Source of the DNA: Colias croceus
Taxonomy: Eukaryota; Arthropoda; Insecta; Lepidoptera; Pieridae
Length of the DNA stretch: 64,000 nucleotides
Direction: 5' to 3'
Assembly (NCBI RefSeq): GCF_905220415.1
Contig: NC_059567.1
Coordinates: 806,001-870,000 of the forward strand
Positions 1 through 11,734 of the stretch are shown piece by piece. The position numbers and the translations under genes are program-made. The notes under the pieces were generated by a model. That model did no database searches. It worked only from the letters and a program-made list of their open reading frames with translations, and was not told the DNA's origin. Numbering within the stretch: the stretch's first letter is position 1; each line of letters starts with the position of its first letter.

Positions 1-1308
1 ATATGCCTGGAAGCGGACCAAGTTTTGAAGTATTTTTTACTTCGGCGACCCCGACCTACCTGTCACCGATTCAGAGAACCGTTGAATTTCGTTATGTATG
101 GAAAATGGAAACCAGGGGTCGGAGTGAGATTCTGAGTATGCAGTTTTGTAAATCTGGCCGATTAGAGCACAGAAGTCAATTTTCAAACCGATCGTCAAGT
201 AACCGGCGCCACCATCTTGCCTCGAAAAATCGGCCATTTTTGAAAAAAAAAATTACGTCCAATTTGAAATTTCTCGATTGCCCTGGTAGCACCCCATCTT
301 CCTGATCATTTTTTAGTTCTACACCCCCCGGCTATCTGGCGCCGTTTCGGAGAGCTGTCGAATTTTGCGTTGTATGAAACTTGGAAACCAGCGGTGGAAA
401 CTCGATTATGAGTATGCCAACTTAATGTGCGGCTCGATTGAAGCCCCAGTGCCAAGTTTCAGCGTGATCGGCCCAGCGATGGCCGTTTTAGAATTTGTAT
501 GGCGGCGGCCATTTTTTCCGCCATTTTGAATTTTTTTCACTATCTGTGGTAATTGCTCGAGGTCTACTACAAGTTTAGTTTGAGCACCCCAGATGTAGCT
601 GCTACCGTTTGCTCGGGCCGTTGACCGTCTCCGCGGGCTGTGAGAAAGTTCAAGATTTCAGATTTTTCTGGATATCCTGGGAGCTGGGCGAGTACAAACG
701 TGGTGAGAGTGTATTTCCGCGTTGCGCCACCTCGGCTAAATTTACGTTTTTATGTTTGCGCCAAAAATGGAAAAATTCCAAAATCGAGTGTCCCACTACG
801 GCTCCCTGGTAGCGTCCCAGGGCGGTGATCATTTTTAGTTCCGGGACCCCCCACCCAACTCGCATCGTTTCCGCGGGCCGTTGGATTTTCCAATGTATGA
901 AAGTCGGAAACCGGGGCCTGGAGCCACTCGTATGGGGCACCGATCGATTCGCCGGCTCGAACAGAGCACGTGTGCCAAATTTGAGACGTAAGTATTCATA
1001 AACGGCGATTTTGGCAAAGTACGGCGGCCATCTTGTTTTCGCGAAAATCCCCATTTTTCCACCTCCCCTGGTAATCGCCACCAGTTCTGAGCATTTTTTG
1101 TTCAGACACCCCCCCTCCAGGTATCACCGTTTTTGCGCACCTCCAGGGGTCCACTTGGTTTTCGAAGATGATCGAGATCGCTATATTTTTCCTCTGGTCA
1201 CTCGGCGCACCTCTACACGATCACGTCCTTATCCCCCCCACTTTCCGCGTAGTTTCCGAGAAACCCGATGTCAGTCAGTCAGTGGTAGTGTAGCTTTATA
1301 TATTATAA
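1..1308 (-). repeat. Unit U0, partial: module A only
   Basis: The window opens a few tens of bases inside an A module. It shows the internal structure best: landmarks of the type 'accccnn' recur at 47, 321, 585, 845 and 1106. Each is followed 20-30 nt later by a variant of 'accgtttcnngngagccgttgaattt'. This gives four diverged tandem repeats of about 274, 264, 260 and 261 bp and a truncated fifth. The fifth carries the 'gttttcgaagatgatcgaga' version (type E1) and is followed by GTCA repeats and 'tagctttatatattataa'. The long minus-strand open frame at 650-1081 is not considered a gene. The minus-strand label reflects the inferred Helitron-like polarity. Confidence 0.85.
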
Positions 1309-1347
1309 CTAGCTGGTGCGTTGTGCGCGGGCTGCAAGCAGCCCGCG
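1309..1347 (-). other. Unit junction: CTAG plus GC palindrome, Helitron-3'-end-like
   Basis: On the minus strand: stem CGCGGGCTGC, TT loop, stem GCAGCCCGCG, then CACAACGCACCAG, then CTAG, then T. Helitron 3' ends are known for a short GC-rich hairpin about 10-15 nt before CTRR, with insertion before T, which this fits. The same arrangement occurs at all 19 junctions (1309, 5812, 8721, 11496, 15321, 18014, 21669, 24862, 28056, 30959, 35255, 38835, 41528, 44300, 47673, 50695, 53388, 57037 and 60311). Only the ATA-type run on the other side of CTAG varies. The Helitron label is inference. Confidence 0.5.
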
Positions 1348-3749
1348 AGCCCCTTTTGCCCCTGGGTTAAAGCAATAGGGCAGTCATTAGAAAATGTGTT
1401 AGAATTCCCAGTCCATTTGTAATTTTCTGCTAACAGCGATCCCACAGTCAGTCGGTAATGCTTATAAATTCCCCATTCAAGTATTTTCCACTCCGGGAGG
1501 CTGTCCACCTTCAAGAGAGCGTAGTGCGCGGGCTGCAAGCAGCCCGCGAAGCATCCCAGGACAGAAATCTTCAGTCATTTGAAAATGCATTAAAATTCCC
1601 CGTCAATTTGCTATTATCTGCAAACAGCGATTCCACAGTCAATCGGAAGTGCTTATAAATTTCAAATTCAAATATTTTCTATTCCGGGGGCTCTCCACCT
1701 TCGAGGGTGCGTGGTGCGCGAGCTGCACGCAGCTCGCGGCTCATCCCAGGGCAGAAATCTTCAGTCATTTGAAAATGCATTCGAATTTCCTTTCCATTTG
1801 TAACATCTGCTAACAGCGATTCTACAGTCAGTCGAAACTGCTTATAAATTACTTATTCAAATATTGTTAAATTTTTGAAACGTCTTATCGATAGCGGGCA
1901 GTGACTTTTCATAATAAACTGTTCAAGAGTTAACCTAACACGCTCGTCGCTTCGCTCCTCGCTACCTATTTGAATATTTAGGCCGGCGCTGCCGCAACTC
2001 GCTCGCTTCGCTCGCTTGGCTCGTGCGGTATGTAGTTCATAAATTAACATAAAACGCTCGTCCCTTCGCTCCTCGCTACCTATTTGAATATTTAGGCCGG
2101 CCGTTGACGCGACTCGCTCGCTTCGCTCGCTTGGCTCGTGCGGTAAGAGTTCAAAAGTTAATCTTACACGCTCGTCGCTTCGCTCCTCGCTACCTATTTG
2201 AATATTTACGCTGGCCGCTGCCGTGACTCGCTCGCTTCGCTCGCTTGGCTCGTGCGGTAGTTCAAAAGTTAATAAATATTTTCTACTCCGGGAGGCTGTC
2301 AACCCTCGAAGTTGCGCGGTGCGCGGGCAGCAAGCAGCCCGCGGTGCCGTCTTTTGCCGATGCTATATTCAATTACCCTTCCTACTATGGAAATTTCCAT
2401 ACAAAATTTTCGAAAAAAAAAATTTCGCTTTTTAGCAAAAATTTTCATATAGCTGGAAGCCGACCAAGTTTTTAAACATTTTTTACCTTGGTGACCCCAA
2501 CCTAAGTGCCACCAGTTCAGAGAGCCGTTGAATTTCGTGATGTATGGAAAATGGAAACCGGGGGTCGGAGAGAAATTCTGAGTATGCAGTTTTGTAAATC
2601 TGACCAATCAAAGCACAGAAGTCAATTTTCAGACCGATCGTGACGGAACCGGCGCCACCATCTTGCTTTGAAAAATTGGCCATTTTTTGAAAAAAAATTG
2701 CGTCCAATTTGAAATTTCTCGATTGCCCTGGTAGCACCCCATCTTCCTGATCATTTTTTTGTTCTACACCCCCCACCTATCTCGCGCCGTTTCAGAGAGC
2801 CGTCGAATTTTGCGTTGTATGAAACTCGGAAACCAGCTATGGAAACTCGATTATGAGTATGCCAACTTAATATGCGACTCGATTAAAGCCCCTGTGCCAA
2901 GTTTCAGCGCGATCGGACCAGCGATGGCCGTTTTAGAATTTGTATGGCGGCGGCCATTTTTTCCGCCATTTTGAATTTTTTTCACTATCTGTGGTAATTG
3001 CTCGAGGTCTACTACAATTTTAGTTTGAGCACCCCAGATGTAGCTGCTACCGTTTGCGCGGGCCGTTGACCGTCTTCGAGAGATGAGGGAAAGTTTAAGA
3101 TTTCGGATTTTTCTGGATATCCTGGGAGCTGGGCGAGTACGAATGCATCATTGGTGTATTTCTCCATTGCACCACCTCGTCTAAATTTACGTTTTTATGT
3201 TTGCGCCAAAAATGGAAAAATTCCAAAATCGAGCGTCCCACTATGGCTCCCTAGTAGCGTCCCAGGGTGGTGATCATTTTTAGTTCCGGCACCCCCCACC
3301 CAACTCGCACCGTTTCCGCGGGCCGTTGGATTTTATGTTGTATGGAAGTTGGAAACTGGGGCCCGGAGCCACTCGAACGGGGCACCGATCGATTCGCCGG
3401 CTCGAACAGAGCACGTGTGCCAAATTTGAGACGTAAGGATTCATAAACGGCGATTTTGGCAAAGTACGGCGGCCATCTTGTTTTCGCGAAAATCCCAATT
3501 TTTCCACCACCCCTGGTAATCGCCACCAGTTCCGAGCATTTTTTGTTCAGACACCCCCCCTCCAGGTATCACCGTTTTTGCGCACCTCCAGGGGTCCACT
3601 TGGTTTTCGAAGATGATCGAGATCGCTATATTTTTCCTCTGGTCACTCGGCGCACCTCTACACGATCACGTCAAAATCCCCCCCACTTTCCACGTAGTTT
3701 CCGAGAAAAGCGATGTCAGTCAGTGAGTGGTAGTGTAGCTTTATATATA

Positions 3750-4176
3750 CAGGGTTACAGGTAAAGTCGATGTAGATCCGTTAAGGGCATGTAGTACATA
3801 TCATTTCTGAATGATTTCACTAAATAACCTCCCATCCTAAACTTAACCGTTTTCGAGATATTCGAGTTTTAATTTTTTTTATGAAAATGCCCAATTTTTC
3901 GGCTATTCAATTGAATATTTTGAATTTTTTTGACTCTTATGATTATTTTTTTGGTTTTTTACATGAAAAATGAGATGCTTAATTACCTCAATGACTAAAA
4001 TTGCACGTAAGTTAACTAAATAGGTCATAGTAGACGATCGAAACTTAAGAAAATAAGTACAAATTATAAAAATATATTTTTCTTTTCTGGATATCTCAAA
4101 AAATTATTATGGCACTTGCTCTGCAGATATGCTTAAAAACATCTACATTTTATCAGCTATCCAACGAGGTATAACA
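3750..4176 (+). repeat. Left terminal inverted repeat of the transposon
   Basis: Starts CAGGGTTACAGG and runs to 'cgaggtataaca'. It matches the reverse complement of 5375-5801 without any indel that I could see. Differences include 'ggtaaag' against 'ggaaaag' near the tip, and 'cagatatgc' against 'cagatgtgc' near the inner end. Confidence 0.9.
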
Positions 4177-4278
4177 CTCTAGGGTATTTATTAACCTCAA
4201 AGGTGAAACTTAGTTTCTAAGGCTACATGGCAGTCAGAATAAATAGCCCTTATTTAATCTTATTAATTTGACTTAAGT

Positions 4279-4395
4279 TCAGCATCATCATTTCAGCCTA
4301 CTGGCTTCCACTATTGAACATAGGCCTCCCTCGGCTAGGTACAACCTTCATGCATCCATCGATATCCCGCTATCCTGACCTAGGAGATCATTCAG
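4279..4395. repeat. Lepidopteran-type interspersed repeat fragment
   Basis: Starts 'agcatcatcatttcagccta', continues with a 'ccactattgaacataggcct' stretch and ends near 'ctaggagatcattcag'. I recognise the wording as a dispersed repeat common in moth and butterfly genomes. The class is uncertain. It lies inside the transposon, so it either inserted there or was captured. Confidence 0.45.
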
Positions 4396-4444
4396 TTTTA
4401 TAGCATTTTTTTTTGTTCACATCGTCGATCGTACAAATAATGAC

Positions 4445-4573
4445 CGTACGCCAACTATTACTTGAGCGTAAGTGACTAGTTACTGGCTATTGTTTGGAAA
4501 ATAACGTAATCGGTGCGTTGTTAACGCTAGTTGGCATACAAAGTCACTCACGCTCAACTCATAGTTGGCGTAC
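4445..4573. repeat. Short fold-back (MITE-like) inside the transposon
   Basis: Left arm 4445-4476 (cgtacgccaactatt...) pairs with right arm 4542-4573 (...atagttggcgtac) around a 65-nt loop, with a few mismatches. It is smaller than, and independent of, the 427-bp terminal repeats, so this could be a nested miniature element. No target duplication is obvious to me. Confidence 0.45.
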
Positions 4574-4659
4574 AGATCGTCGGTGATTGTAGTGAGCTAA
4601 ATGAAACAATAAATCAGTTCAAAATAACATTTATTCACCTAATGTTTTTGAATAAAATT

Positions 4660-5040
4660 TTATAGCTCATGTTCTACGTGTCCACCTTTATTTCGCACAC
4701 ATTTTCTCATTCCTTCACGTAGTCCACTTTTCACTACACCATGTGGTTAATGTTCTTCTTATGTCGTTAGCAGCATTTCAACAGCACACAAGCAGCAACC
4801 TTTCTTTGAGAACTTCCACTAACGATATGGGGTTGGGCTCACTGTAAACGAGGCTCTTCATGTGCCCCCATACATAAAAATCAATGGGGTCAGGTCGGGA
4901 CATCTGGGTGGCCAGGGTAAAGGCCAACCTCGTCCAATCTATTTGTTAGGATAGTTACGTGTCCAACCATTCCCTAACGCTTCTTCTGAAATGAGCAGAG
5001 CAGCCATCATGTTGAAACCACATGTCCCGCAGTAATTGTA
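4660..5040 (-). pseudogene. Broken IS630/Tc1/mariner-like transposase, C-terminal part
   Basis: Read on the minus strand, this stretch shows spaced blocks of an insect Tc/mariner-type transposase C-terminal half. Near 5025-4990 lies QLLRDMWFQHDGCSAHF, matching the family block around a catalytic Asp (general form WFQQDGAPAH). Near 4893-4850 lies RPDPIDFYVWGHMKSLVY, matching the SPDLTPLDFxLWGxLK block. The end, GGHVEHEL then a stop at 4662-4660, matches the usual GHFEH terminus. Between the blocks are stop codons and at least one frame change, and the blocks lie in different frames, so the gene is dead. The N-terminal DNA-binding part and the first catalytic block were not recognised between 5040 and 5375. 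The family assignment rests on remembered motifs. Confidence 0.6.
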
Positions 5041-5374
5041 ATGGGAGATCATTAGTAGGTCACCTAAGTCACACACATAAGTCGTGTGGGAATCCGAAAG
5101 CACAATAATTCGCATCTACCATGGACGAATCGCATGAGCAGACTAAAATGGATGGCAAGCCAACAAACGACCAAATACAAAACAATGGGCATGTTGTATC
5201 CCCAAACTTGTTTTTGCACATTATTTTTCTCACTCTCATCTGCATAAATCGTAAGTTTTCTCGCTCACACGCACCGGATTAACTTGAAGGACAATAGCCG
5301 AGGGACCCGTTAGACCTACTACCTGAACCTTTTCAACTGTGTTTTTTTCTATGAGTTTCAATACAACCATAGGT

Positions 5375-5801
5375 TGTTATACCTCGTTGGATAGCTGATA
5401 AAATGTAGATGTTTTTAAGCACATCTGCAGAGCAAGTGCCATAATAATTTTTTGAGATATCCAGAAAAGAAAAATATATTTTTATAATTTGTACTTATTT
5501 TCTTAAGTTTCGATCGTCTACAATGACCTATTTAGTTAACTTACGTGCAATTTTAGTCATTGAGGTAATTAAGCATCTCATTCTTCATGTAAAAAACCAA
5601 AAAAATAATCATAAGAGTCAAAAAAATTCAAAATATTCAATTGAATAGCCGAAAAATTGGGCATTTTCATAAAAAAAATTAAAACTCGAATATCTCGAAA
5701 ACGGTTAAGTTTAGGATGGGAGGTTATTTGGTGAAATCATTCAGAAATGATGTGTACTACATGCCCTTAACGGATCTACATCGACTTTTCCTGTAACCCT
5801 G
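5375..5801 (-). repeat. Right terminal inverted repeat of the transposon
   Basis: Mirror partner of 3750-4176, ending CCTGTAACCCTG and then the target TA. The inner boundary at 'tgttatacctcg' is the last position that pairs with the left arm. Beyond it (rc 'acctatggttg' against 'ctctagggta') the arms are unrelated. Confidence 0.9.
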
Positions 5802-5811
5802 TATATGATAA

Positions 5812-8720
5812 CTAGCTGGTGCGTTGTGCGCGGGCTGCAAGCAGCCCGCGAGCCCCTTTTGCCCCTGGGTTGAAGCAATAGGGCAGTCATTACAAAATGT
5901 GTTAGAATTCCCAGTCCATTTGTAATTTTCTGCTAACAGCGATTCCACAGTCAATCGGAAGTGCTTATAAATTCCCAATTCAAATTCAAATATTTTCTAT
6001 TCTGGAATGCTGTCCACCTTCGAAGGTGCGTTGTGCGCGGGCTGCAAGCAGCCCGCGAGCCCCTTTTGCCCCTGGGTTGAAGCAATAGGGCAGTCATTAG
6101 AAAATGTGTTAGAATTCCCAGTCCATTTGTAATTTTCTGCTAACAGCGATCCCACAGTCAGTCGGTAATGCTTATAAATTCCCCATTCAAGTATTTTCCA
6201 CTCCAGGAGGCTGTCCACCTTCAAGAGAGCGTAGTGCGCGGGCTGCAAGCAGCCCGCGAAGCATCCCAGGACAGAAATCTTCAGTCATTTGAAAATGCAT
6301 TAAAATTCCCCGTCAATTTGCTATTATCTGCAAACAGCGATTCCACAGTCAGTCGGTAATGCTTATAAATTCCCCGTTCAAATATTTTCTATTCCGGGGG
6401 CTCTCCACCTTCGAGGGTGCGTGGTGCGCGAGCTGCAAGCAGCTCGCGGCTCATCCCAGGGCAGAAATCTTCAGTCATTTGAAAATGCATTCGAATTTCC
6501 TTTCCATTTGTAACATCTGCTAACAGCGATTCTACAGTCAGTCGAAACTGCTTATAAATTACTTATTCAAATATTGTTAAATTTTTGAAACGTCTTATCG
6601 ATAGCGGGCAGTGACTTTTCATAATAAACTGTTCAAGAGTTAACCTAACACGCTCGTCGCTTCGCTCCTCGCTACCTATTTGAATATTTAGGCCGGCCGC
6701 TGCCGCGACTCGCTCGCTTCGCTCGCTTGGCTCGTGCGATAGGTAGTTCAAAAGTTAACCTTACACGCTCGTCGCTTCGCTCCTCGCTACCTAAACTGCT
6801 TATAAATTACTTATTCAAATATTGGTAAAATTTTTGAAACGTCTTATCGATAGCGGGCAGTGACTTTTCATAATAAACTGTTCAAGAGTTAACCTAACAC
6901 GCTCGTCGCTTCGCTCCTCGCTACCTATTTGAATATTTACGCCGGCCGCTGCCGCGACTCGCTCGCTTCGCTCGCTTGGCTCGTACGGTAGGTAGTTCAA
7001 AAGTTAACCTAACACGCTCGTCGCTTCGCTCCTCGCTACCTATTTGAATATTTAGGCCTGCCGCTGCCGCGACTCGCTCGCTTCGCTCGCTTGACTCGTG
7101 CGGTAGGTAGTTCAAAAGTTAACTTAACACGCTCGTCGCTTCGCTCCTCGCTACCTATTTGAATATTTATGCCGGCCGCTGCTGTGACTCGCTCGCTTCG
7201 CTCGCTTGGCTCGTGCGGTAGTTTAAAAGTTAATAAATGTTTTCTACTCCGGGAGGCTGTCGAGCCTCGAGGTTGCGCGGTGCGCGGGCAGCAAGCAGCC
7301 CGCGGTGCCGTCTTTCGCCGATGCTATTCCTATTACCCTTCCTACTATGGAAATTTCCATACAAAATTTTCGAAAAAAAAATTTCGCTTTTTAGCAAAAA
7401 TTTTCATATAGCTGGAAGCGGACCAAGTTTTTAAACATTTTTTACCTTGGTGACCCCAACCTAAGTGCCACCAGTTCAGAGAGCCGTTGAATTTCGTGAT
7501 GTATGGAAAATGGAAACCGGGGGTCGGAGAGAAATTCTGAGTATGCAGTTTTGTAAATCTGACCAATCAAAGCACAGAAATCAATTTTCAGACCGATCGT
7601 GACGGAACCGGCGCCACCATCTTGCTTTGAAAAATTGGCCATTTTTTGAAAAAAAATTGCGTCCAATTTGAAATTTCTCGATTGCCCTGGTAGCACCCCA
7701 TCTTCCTGATCATTTTTTTGTTCTACACCCCCCACCTATCTCGCGCCGTTTCAGAGAGCCGTCGAATTTCGCGTTGTATGAAACTCGGAAACCAGCAATG
7801 GAAACTCAATTATGACTATCCTATCTTAATGTGCGGCTCGATTAAAGCCCCTGTGCCAAGTTTCAGCGCGATCGGACCAGCGATGGCCGTTTTAGAATTT
7901 GTATGGCGGCGGCCATTTTTTCCGCCATTTTGAATTTTTTTCACTATCTGTGGTAATTGCTCGAGGTCTACTACAAGTTTAGTTCGAGCACCCCAGATGT
8001 AGCTACTACCGTTTGCGCGGGCCGTTGACCGTCTTCGAGAGATGAGGGAAAGTTTAAGATTTCGGATTTTTCTGGATATCCTGGGAGCTGGGCGAGTATG
8101 AATGCGTCATTGGTTTATTTCTCTATTGCACCACCTCGTCTAAATTTACGTTTTTATGTTTGCGCCAAAAATGGAAAAATTCCAAAATCGAGCGTCCCAC
8201 CATGGCTCCCTGGTAGCGTCCCAGGGTGTTGATCATTTTTAGTTCGGGGACCCCCCACCCAACTCGCACCGTTTCCGCGGGCCGTTGGAGTTTATGTTGT
8301 ATGGAAGTTGGAAACGGGGGCCCGGAGCCACTCGAACGGGGCACCGATCGATTCGCCGGCTCGAACAGAGCACGTGTGCCAAATTTGAGACGTAAGGATT
8401 CATTAACGGCGATTTTGGCAAAGTACGGCGGCCATCTTGTTTTCGCGAAAATCCCCATTTTTCCACCTCCCCTGGTAATCGCCACCAGTTCTGAGCATTT
8501 TTTGTTCAGACACCCCCCCTCCAGGTATCACCGTTTTTGCGCACCTCCAGGGGTCCACTTGGTTTTCGAAGATGATCGAGATCGCTATATTTTTCCTCTG
8601 GTCACTCGGCGCACCTCTATACGATCACATCAAAATCCCCCCAACTTTCCACGTAGTTTCCGAGAAAAGCGATGTCAGTGAGTCAGTGAGTGAGTGGTAG
8701 TGTAGCTTTATATATTATAA
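5812..8720 (-). repeat. Unit U2
   Basis: B spans about 5812-6550 with four palindromes (near 5829, 6036, 6237 and 6426). C spans about 6550-7230 with headers at about 6550 and 6790 and five CGCTCGTCGCTTCGCTCCTC motifs. The bridge follows and A begins near 7342, type E1. The A module contains 'gggtgttgatc', shared with U4 and U18 but not with most units. The unit ends in a mixed GTGA/GTCA tract. Confidence 0.85.
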
Positions 8721-11495
8721 CTAGCTGGTGCGTTGTGCGCGGGCTGCAAGCAGCCCGCGAGCCCTTTTTGCCCCTGGATTGAAGCAATAGGGCAGTCATT
8801 TGAAAGTATATTCAAATTTTCTGTACATTTGTTACATCTGCTAACAGCGATTCTACAGTAAGTCGTTAATGCTTATAAATTCCCCATTCAAGTATTTTCC
8901 ACTCCGGGAGGCTGTCCACCTTCGAGGGAGCGTAGTGCGCGGGCTGCAAGCAGCCCGCGAAGCATACCAGGGCAGAAATCTTTAGTCATTTGAAAATGCA
9001 TTCGAATTTCCTATCCATTTGTTACATCTCCTAACAGCGATTCTACAGTCAGTCGGTAATGCTTATAAATTCCCCATTCAAATATTTTCTATTCCGGGGG
9101 GCTGTCCACCTTCGAGGGTGCGTGGTGCGCGAGCTGCAAGCAGCTCGCGGCTCATCCCAGGGCAGAAATCTTCAGTCATTTGAAAATGCATTCGAATTTC
9201 CTTTCCATTTGTAACATCTGCTAACAGCGATTCTACAGTCAGTCGAAACTGCTTATAAATAACTTATTCAAATATTGTTAAATTTTTGAAACGTCTTATC
9301 GATAGCGGGCAGTGACTTTTCATAATAAACTGTTCAAGAGTTAACCTAACACGCTCGTCGCTTCGCTCCTCGCTACCTATTTGAATATTTAGGCCGGCCG
9401 CTGCCGCGACTCGCTCGCTTCGCTCGCTTGGCTCGTGCGATAGGTAGTTCAAAAGTTAACCTAACACGCTCGTCGCTTCGCTCCTCGCTACCTATTTGAA
9501 TATTTAGGCCGGCCGCTGTGTGGTAGTTCAAAAGTTAACCTTACACGCTCGTCGCTTCGCTCCTCGCTACCTAAACTGCTTATAAATTACTTATTCAAAT
9601 ATTGGTAAAATTTTTGAAACGTCTTATCGATAGCGGGCAGTGACTTTTCATAATAAACTGTTCAAGAGTTAACCTAACACGCTCGTCGCTTCGCTCCTCG
9701 CTACCTATTTGAATATTTAGGCCGGCCGCTGCCGCAACTCGCTCGCTTCGCTCGCTTGGCTCGTGCGGTAGGTAGTTCATAAGTTAACCTAACACGCTCG
9801 TCGCTTCGCTCCTCGCTACCTATTTGAATATTTAGGCCGGCCGTTGACGCGACTCGCTCGCTTCGCTCGCTTGGCTCGTGCGGTAAGTAGTTCAAAAGTT
9901 AACCTAACACGCTCGTCGCTTCGCTCCTCGATACCTATTTGAATATTTACGCTGGCCGCTGCCGTGACTCGCTCGCTTCGCTCGCTTGGCTCGTGCGGTA
10001 GTTCAAAAGTTAATAAATATTTTCTACTCCGGGAGGCTGTCAACCCTCGAAGTTGCGCGGTGCGCGGGCAGCAAGCAGCCCGCGGTGCCGTCTTTTGCCG
10101 ATGCTATTCAATTACCCTTCCTACTATGGAAATTTCCATACAAAATTTTCGAAAAAAAAAAATTCGCTTTTTAGCAAAAATTTTTATGTGCGTGGAAGCG
10201 GACCAAGTTTTTAAACATTTTTTACCTTGGTGACCCCAACCTAAGTGCCACCAGTTCAGAGAGCCGTTGAATTTCGTGATGTATGGAAAATGGAAACCGG
10301 GGGTCGGAGAGAAATTCTGAGTATGCAGTTTTGTAAATCTGACCAATCAGAGCACAGAAGTCAATTTTCAGACCGATCGTAAAGTAACCGGCGCCACCAT
10401 CTTGCTTTGAAAAATTGGCCATTTTTGAAAAAAAAATGGCGTCCAATTTGAAATTTCTCGATTGCCCTGGGAGCGCCCCATCTTCCTGATCAATTTTTAG
10501 TTCTACACCCCCCGGCTATCTAGTGCCGTTTCAGAGAGCCGTCGAATTTTGCGTTGTATGAAACTCGGAAACCAGCGATGGAAACTCGATTATGAGTATG
10601 CCATCTCAATGTGCGGCTCGACTAAAGCTCCTGTGCCAAGTTTCAGCGCGATCGGACCAGAGATGGCCATTTTAGAATTTGTATGGCGGCGGCCATTTTT
10701 TCCGCCATTTTGAATTTTTTTCACTATCTGTGGTAATTGCTCGAGGTCTACTACAAGTTTAGTTTGAGCACCCCAGATGTAGCTGCTACCGTTTGCGCGG
10801 GCCGTTGACCGTCTTCGAGAGATGAGGGAAAGTTTAAGATTTCGGATTTTTCTGGATATCCTGGGAGCTGGGCGAGTACGAATGCGTCATTGGTGTATTT
10901 CTCCATTGCACCACCTCGTCTAAATTTACGTTTTTATGTTTGCGCCAAAAATGGAAAAATTCCAAAATCGAGCGTCCCACTATGGCTCCCTGGTAGCGTC
11001 CCAGGGTGGTGATCATTTTTAGTTCCGGGACCCCCAACCCAACTCGCTCCGTTTCCGCAGGCCGTTGGAGTTTACGTTGTATGGAAGTTGAAAACGGGGG
11101 CCCGGAGCCACTCGAACGGGGCACCGATCGATTCGCCGGCTCGAACAGAGCACGTGTGCCAAATTTGAGACGTAAGGATTCATAAACGGCGATTTTGGCA
11201 AAGTACGGCGGCCATCTTTTTTTCGCGAAAATCCCCATTTTTCCACCACCCCTGGTAATCGCCACCAGTTCTGAGCATTTTTTGTTCAGACACCCCCCCT
11301 CCAGGTATCACCGTTTTTGCGCACCTCCAGGGGTCCACTCTCTTGTCCAGGGTGTTGGAGATGTCAATATTTTTCCGGTGGTCACTCGGCGCACCTCTAC
11401 ACGATCACGTCGAAATCCCCCCAACTTTCCGCGTAGTTTCCGAGAAACCCGATGTCAGTCAGTCAGTGGTAGTGTAGCTTTATATATTATAATAA
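8721..11495 (-). repeat. Unit U3 (near-identical to U13)
   Basis: B spans about 8721-9245 with three palindromes. C spans about 9245-10012 with headers at about 9248 and 9575. One monomer is shortened: 'ggccggccgctgtgtggtag' near 9511 lacks the mirror-repeat half. A starts near 10121, type E2. The whole unit is repeated at 41528-44299, offset 32807. All translated frames that I compared are identical, and the length differs only by one ATA triplet next to the junction. Confidence 0.88.
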
Positions 11496-11712
11496 CTAGC
11501 TGGTGCGTTGTGCGCGGGCTGCAAGCAGCCCGCGAGCCCCTTTTGCCCCTGAGTTGAAGCAATAGGGCAGTCATTTGAAAATGCATTCGAATTTCCTGTC
11601 CATTTGTTACATCTGCTAACAGCGATTCTACAGTCAGTCGGTAATGCTTATAAATTCCCCATTCAAGTATTCTCCACTCCGGGAGGCTGTCCACCTTCGA
11701 GGGTGCGTGGTG

Positions 11713-11734
11713 CGCGAGCTGCAAGCAGCCCGCG
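11713..11734. repeat. Mosaic palindrome (A/C mismatch)
   Basis: The left arm is the A/T class (CGCGAGCTGC) and the right arm is the G/C class (GCAGCCCGCG), leaving one unpaired position. The matching site in U6 near 18231 is G/C on both sides. It looks like a recombination point inside the palindrome or a single arm mutation. Confidence 0.8.

Larger units (their letters stand above)
3750..5801. mobile_element. Degenerate TA-flanked DNA transposon with 427-bp terminal inverted repeats
   Basis: The element starts CAGGGTTACAGG and ends CCTGTAACCCTG, with TA on each side (3748-3749 and 5802-5803). Removing it restores a normal 'gctttatata...tgataactag' junction, so TA is the duplicated target. 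The arms at 3750-4176 and 5375-5801 are equal in length. By eye they differ at about six positions, so the insertion is fairly young or the arms were homogenised. The 1.2-kb interior holds a broken transposase on the minus strand, a smaller fold-back and a short lepidopteran-type repeat fragment. TA target sites and the transposase motifs point to the IS630/Tc1/mariner superfamily. I did not identify the family. No long open frame survives, so it cannot move by itself. Confidence 0.85.
1309..5811 (-). repeat. Unit U1, interrupted by a DNA transposon
   Basis: B spans about 1309-1840, with palindromes at 1326-1347, 1527-1548 and 1717-1738. The third has AC instead of AA at its centre. C spans about 1840-2270 with one AT-rich header and only about three 115-bp monomers, the shortest C array in the window. 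The bridge palindrome is near 2322-2343. A starts near 2382 and is type E1. Its last bases are split by the transposon at 3750-5801. Without the insertion and its duplicated TA the unit is about 2449 bp. Confidence 0.85.

Noticed and set aside
1326..1347. GC palindrome plus following 'ccccttttgcccc' as a bacterial-type transcription terminator
   Set aside because: No U-tract follows, no gene precedes it, and the whole window is eukaryotic repeat. The palindrome recurs every ~190-200 bp as part of B.
2041..2062. Mirror repeats in C as hairpin-forming inverted repeats
   Set aside because: CGCTCGCTTCGCTCGC is symmetric on one strand only. Its reverse complement is different, so it cannot form a hairpin with itself.
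3457..3764. Protein ending in the transposon terminal repeat
   Set aside because: The open frame runs from module A through the insertion point and stops at once. It is an accidental fusion of non-coding repeat with the inverted-repeat tip.
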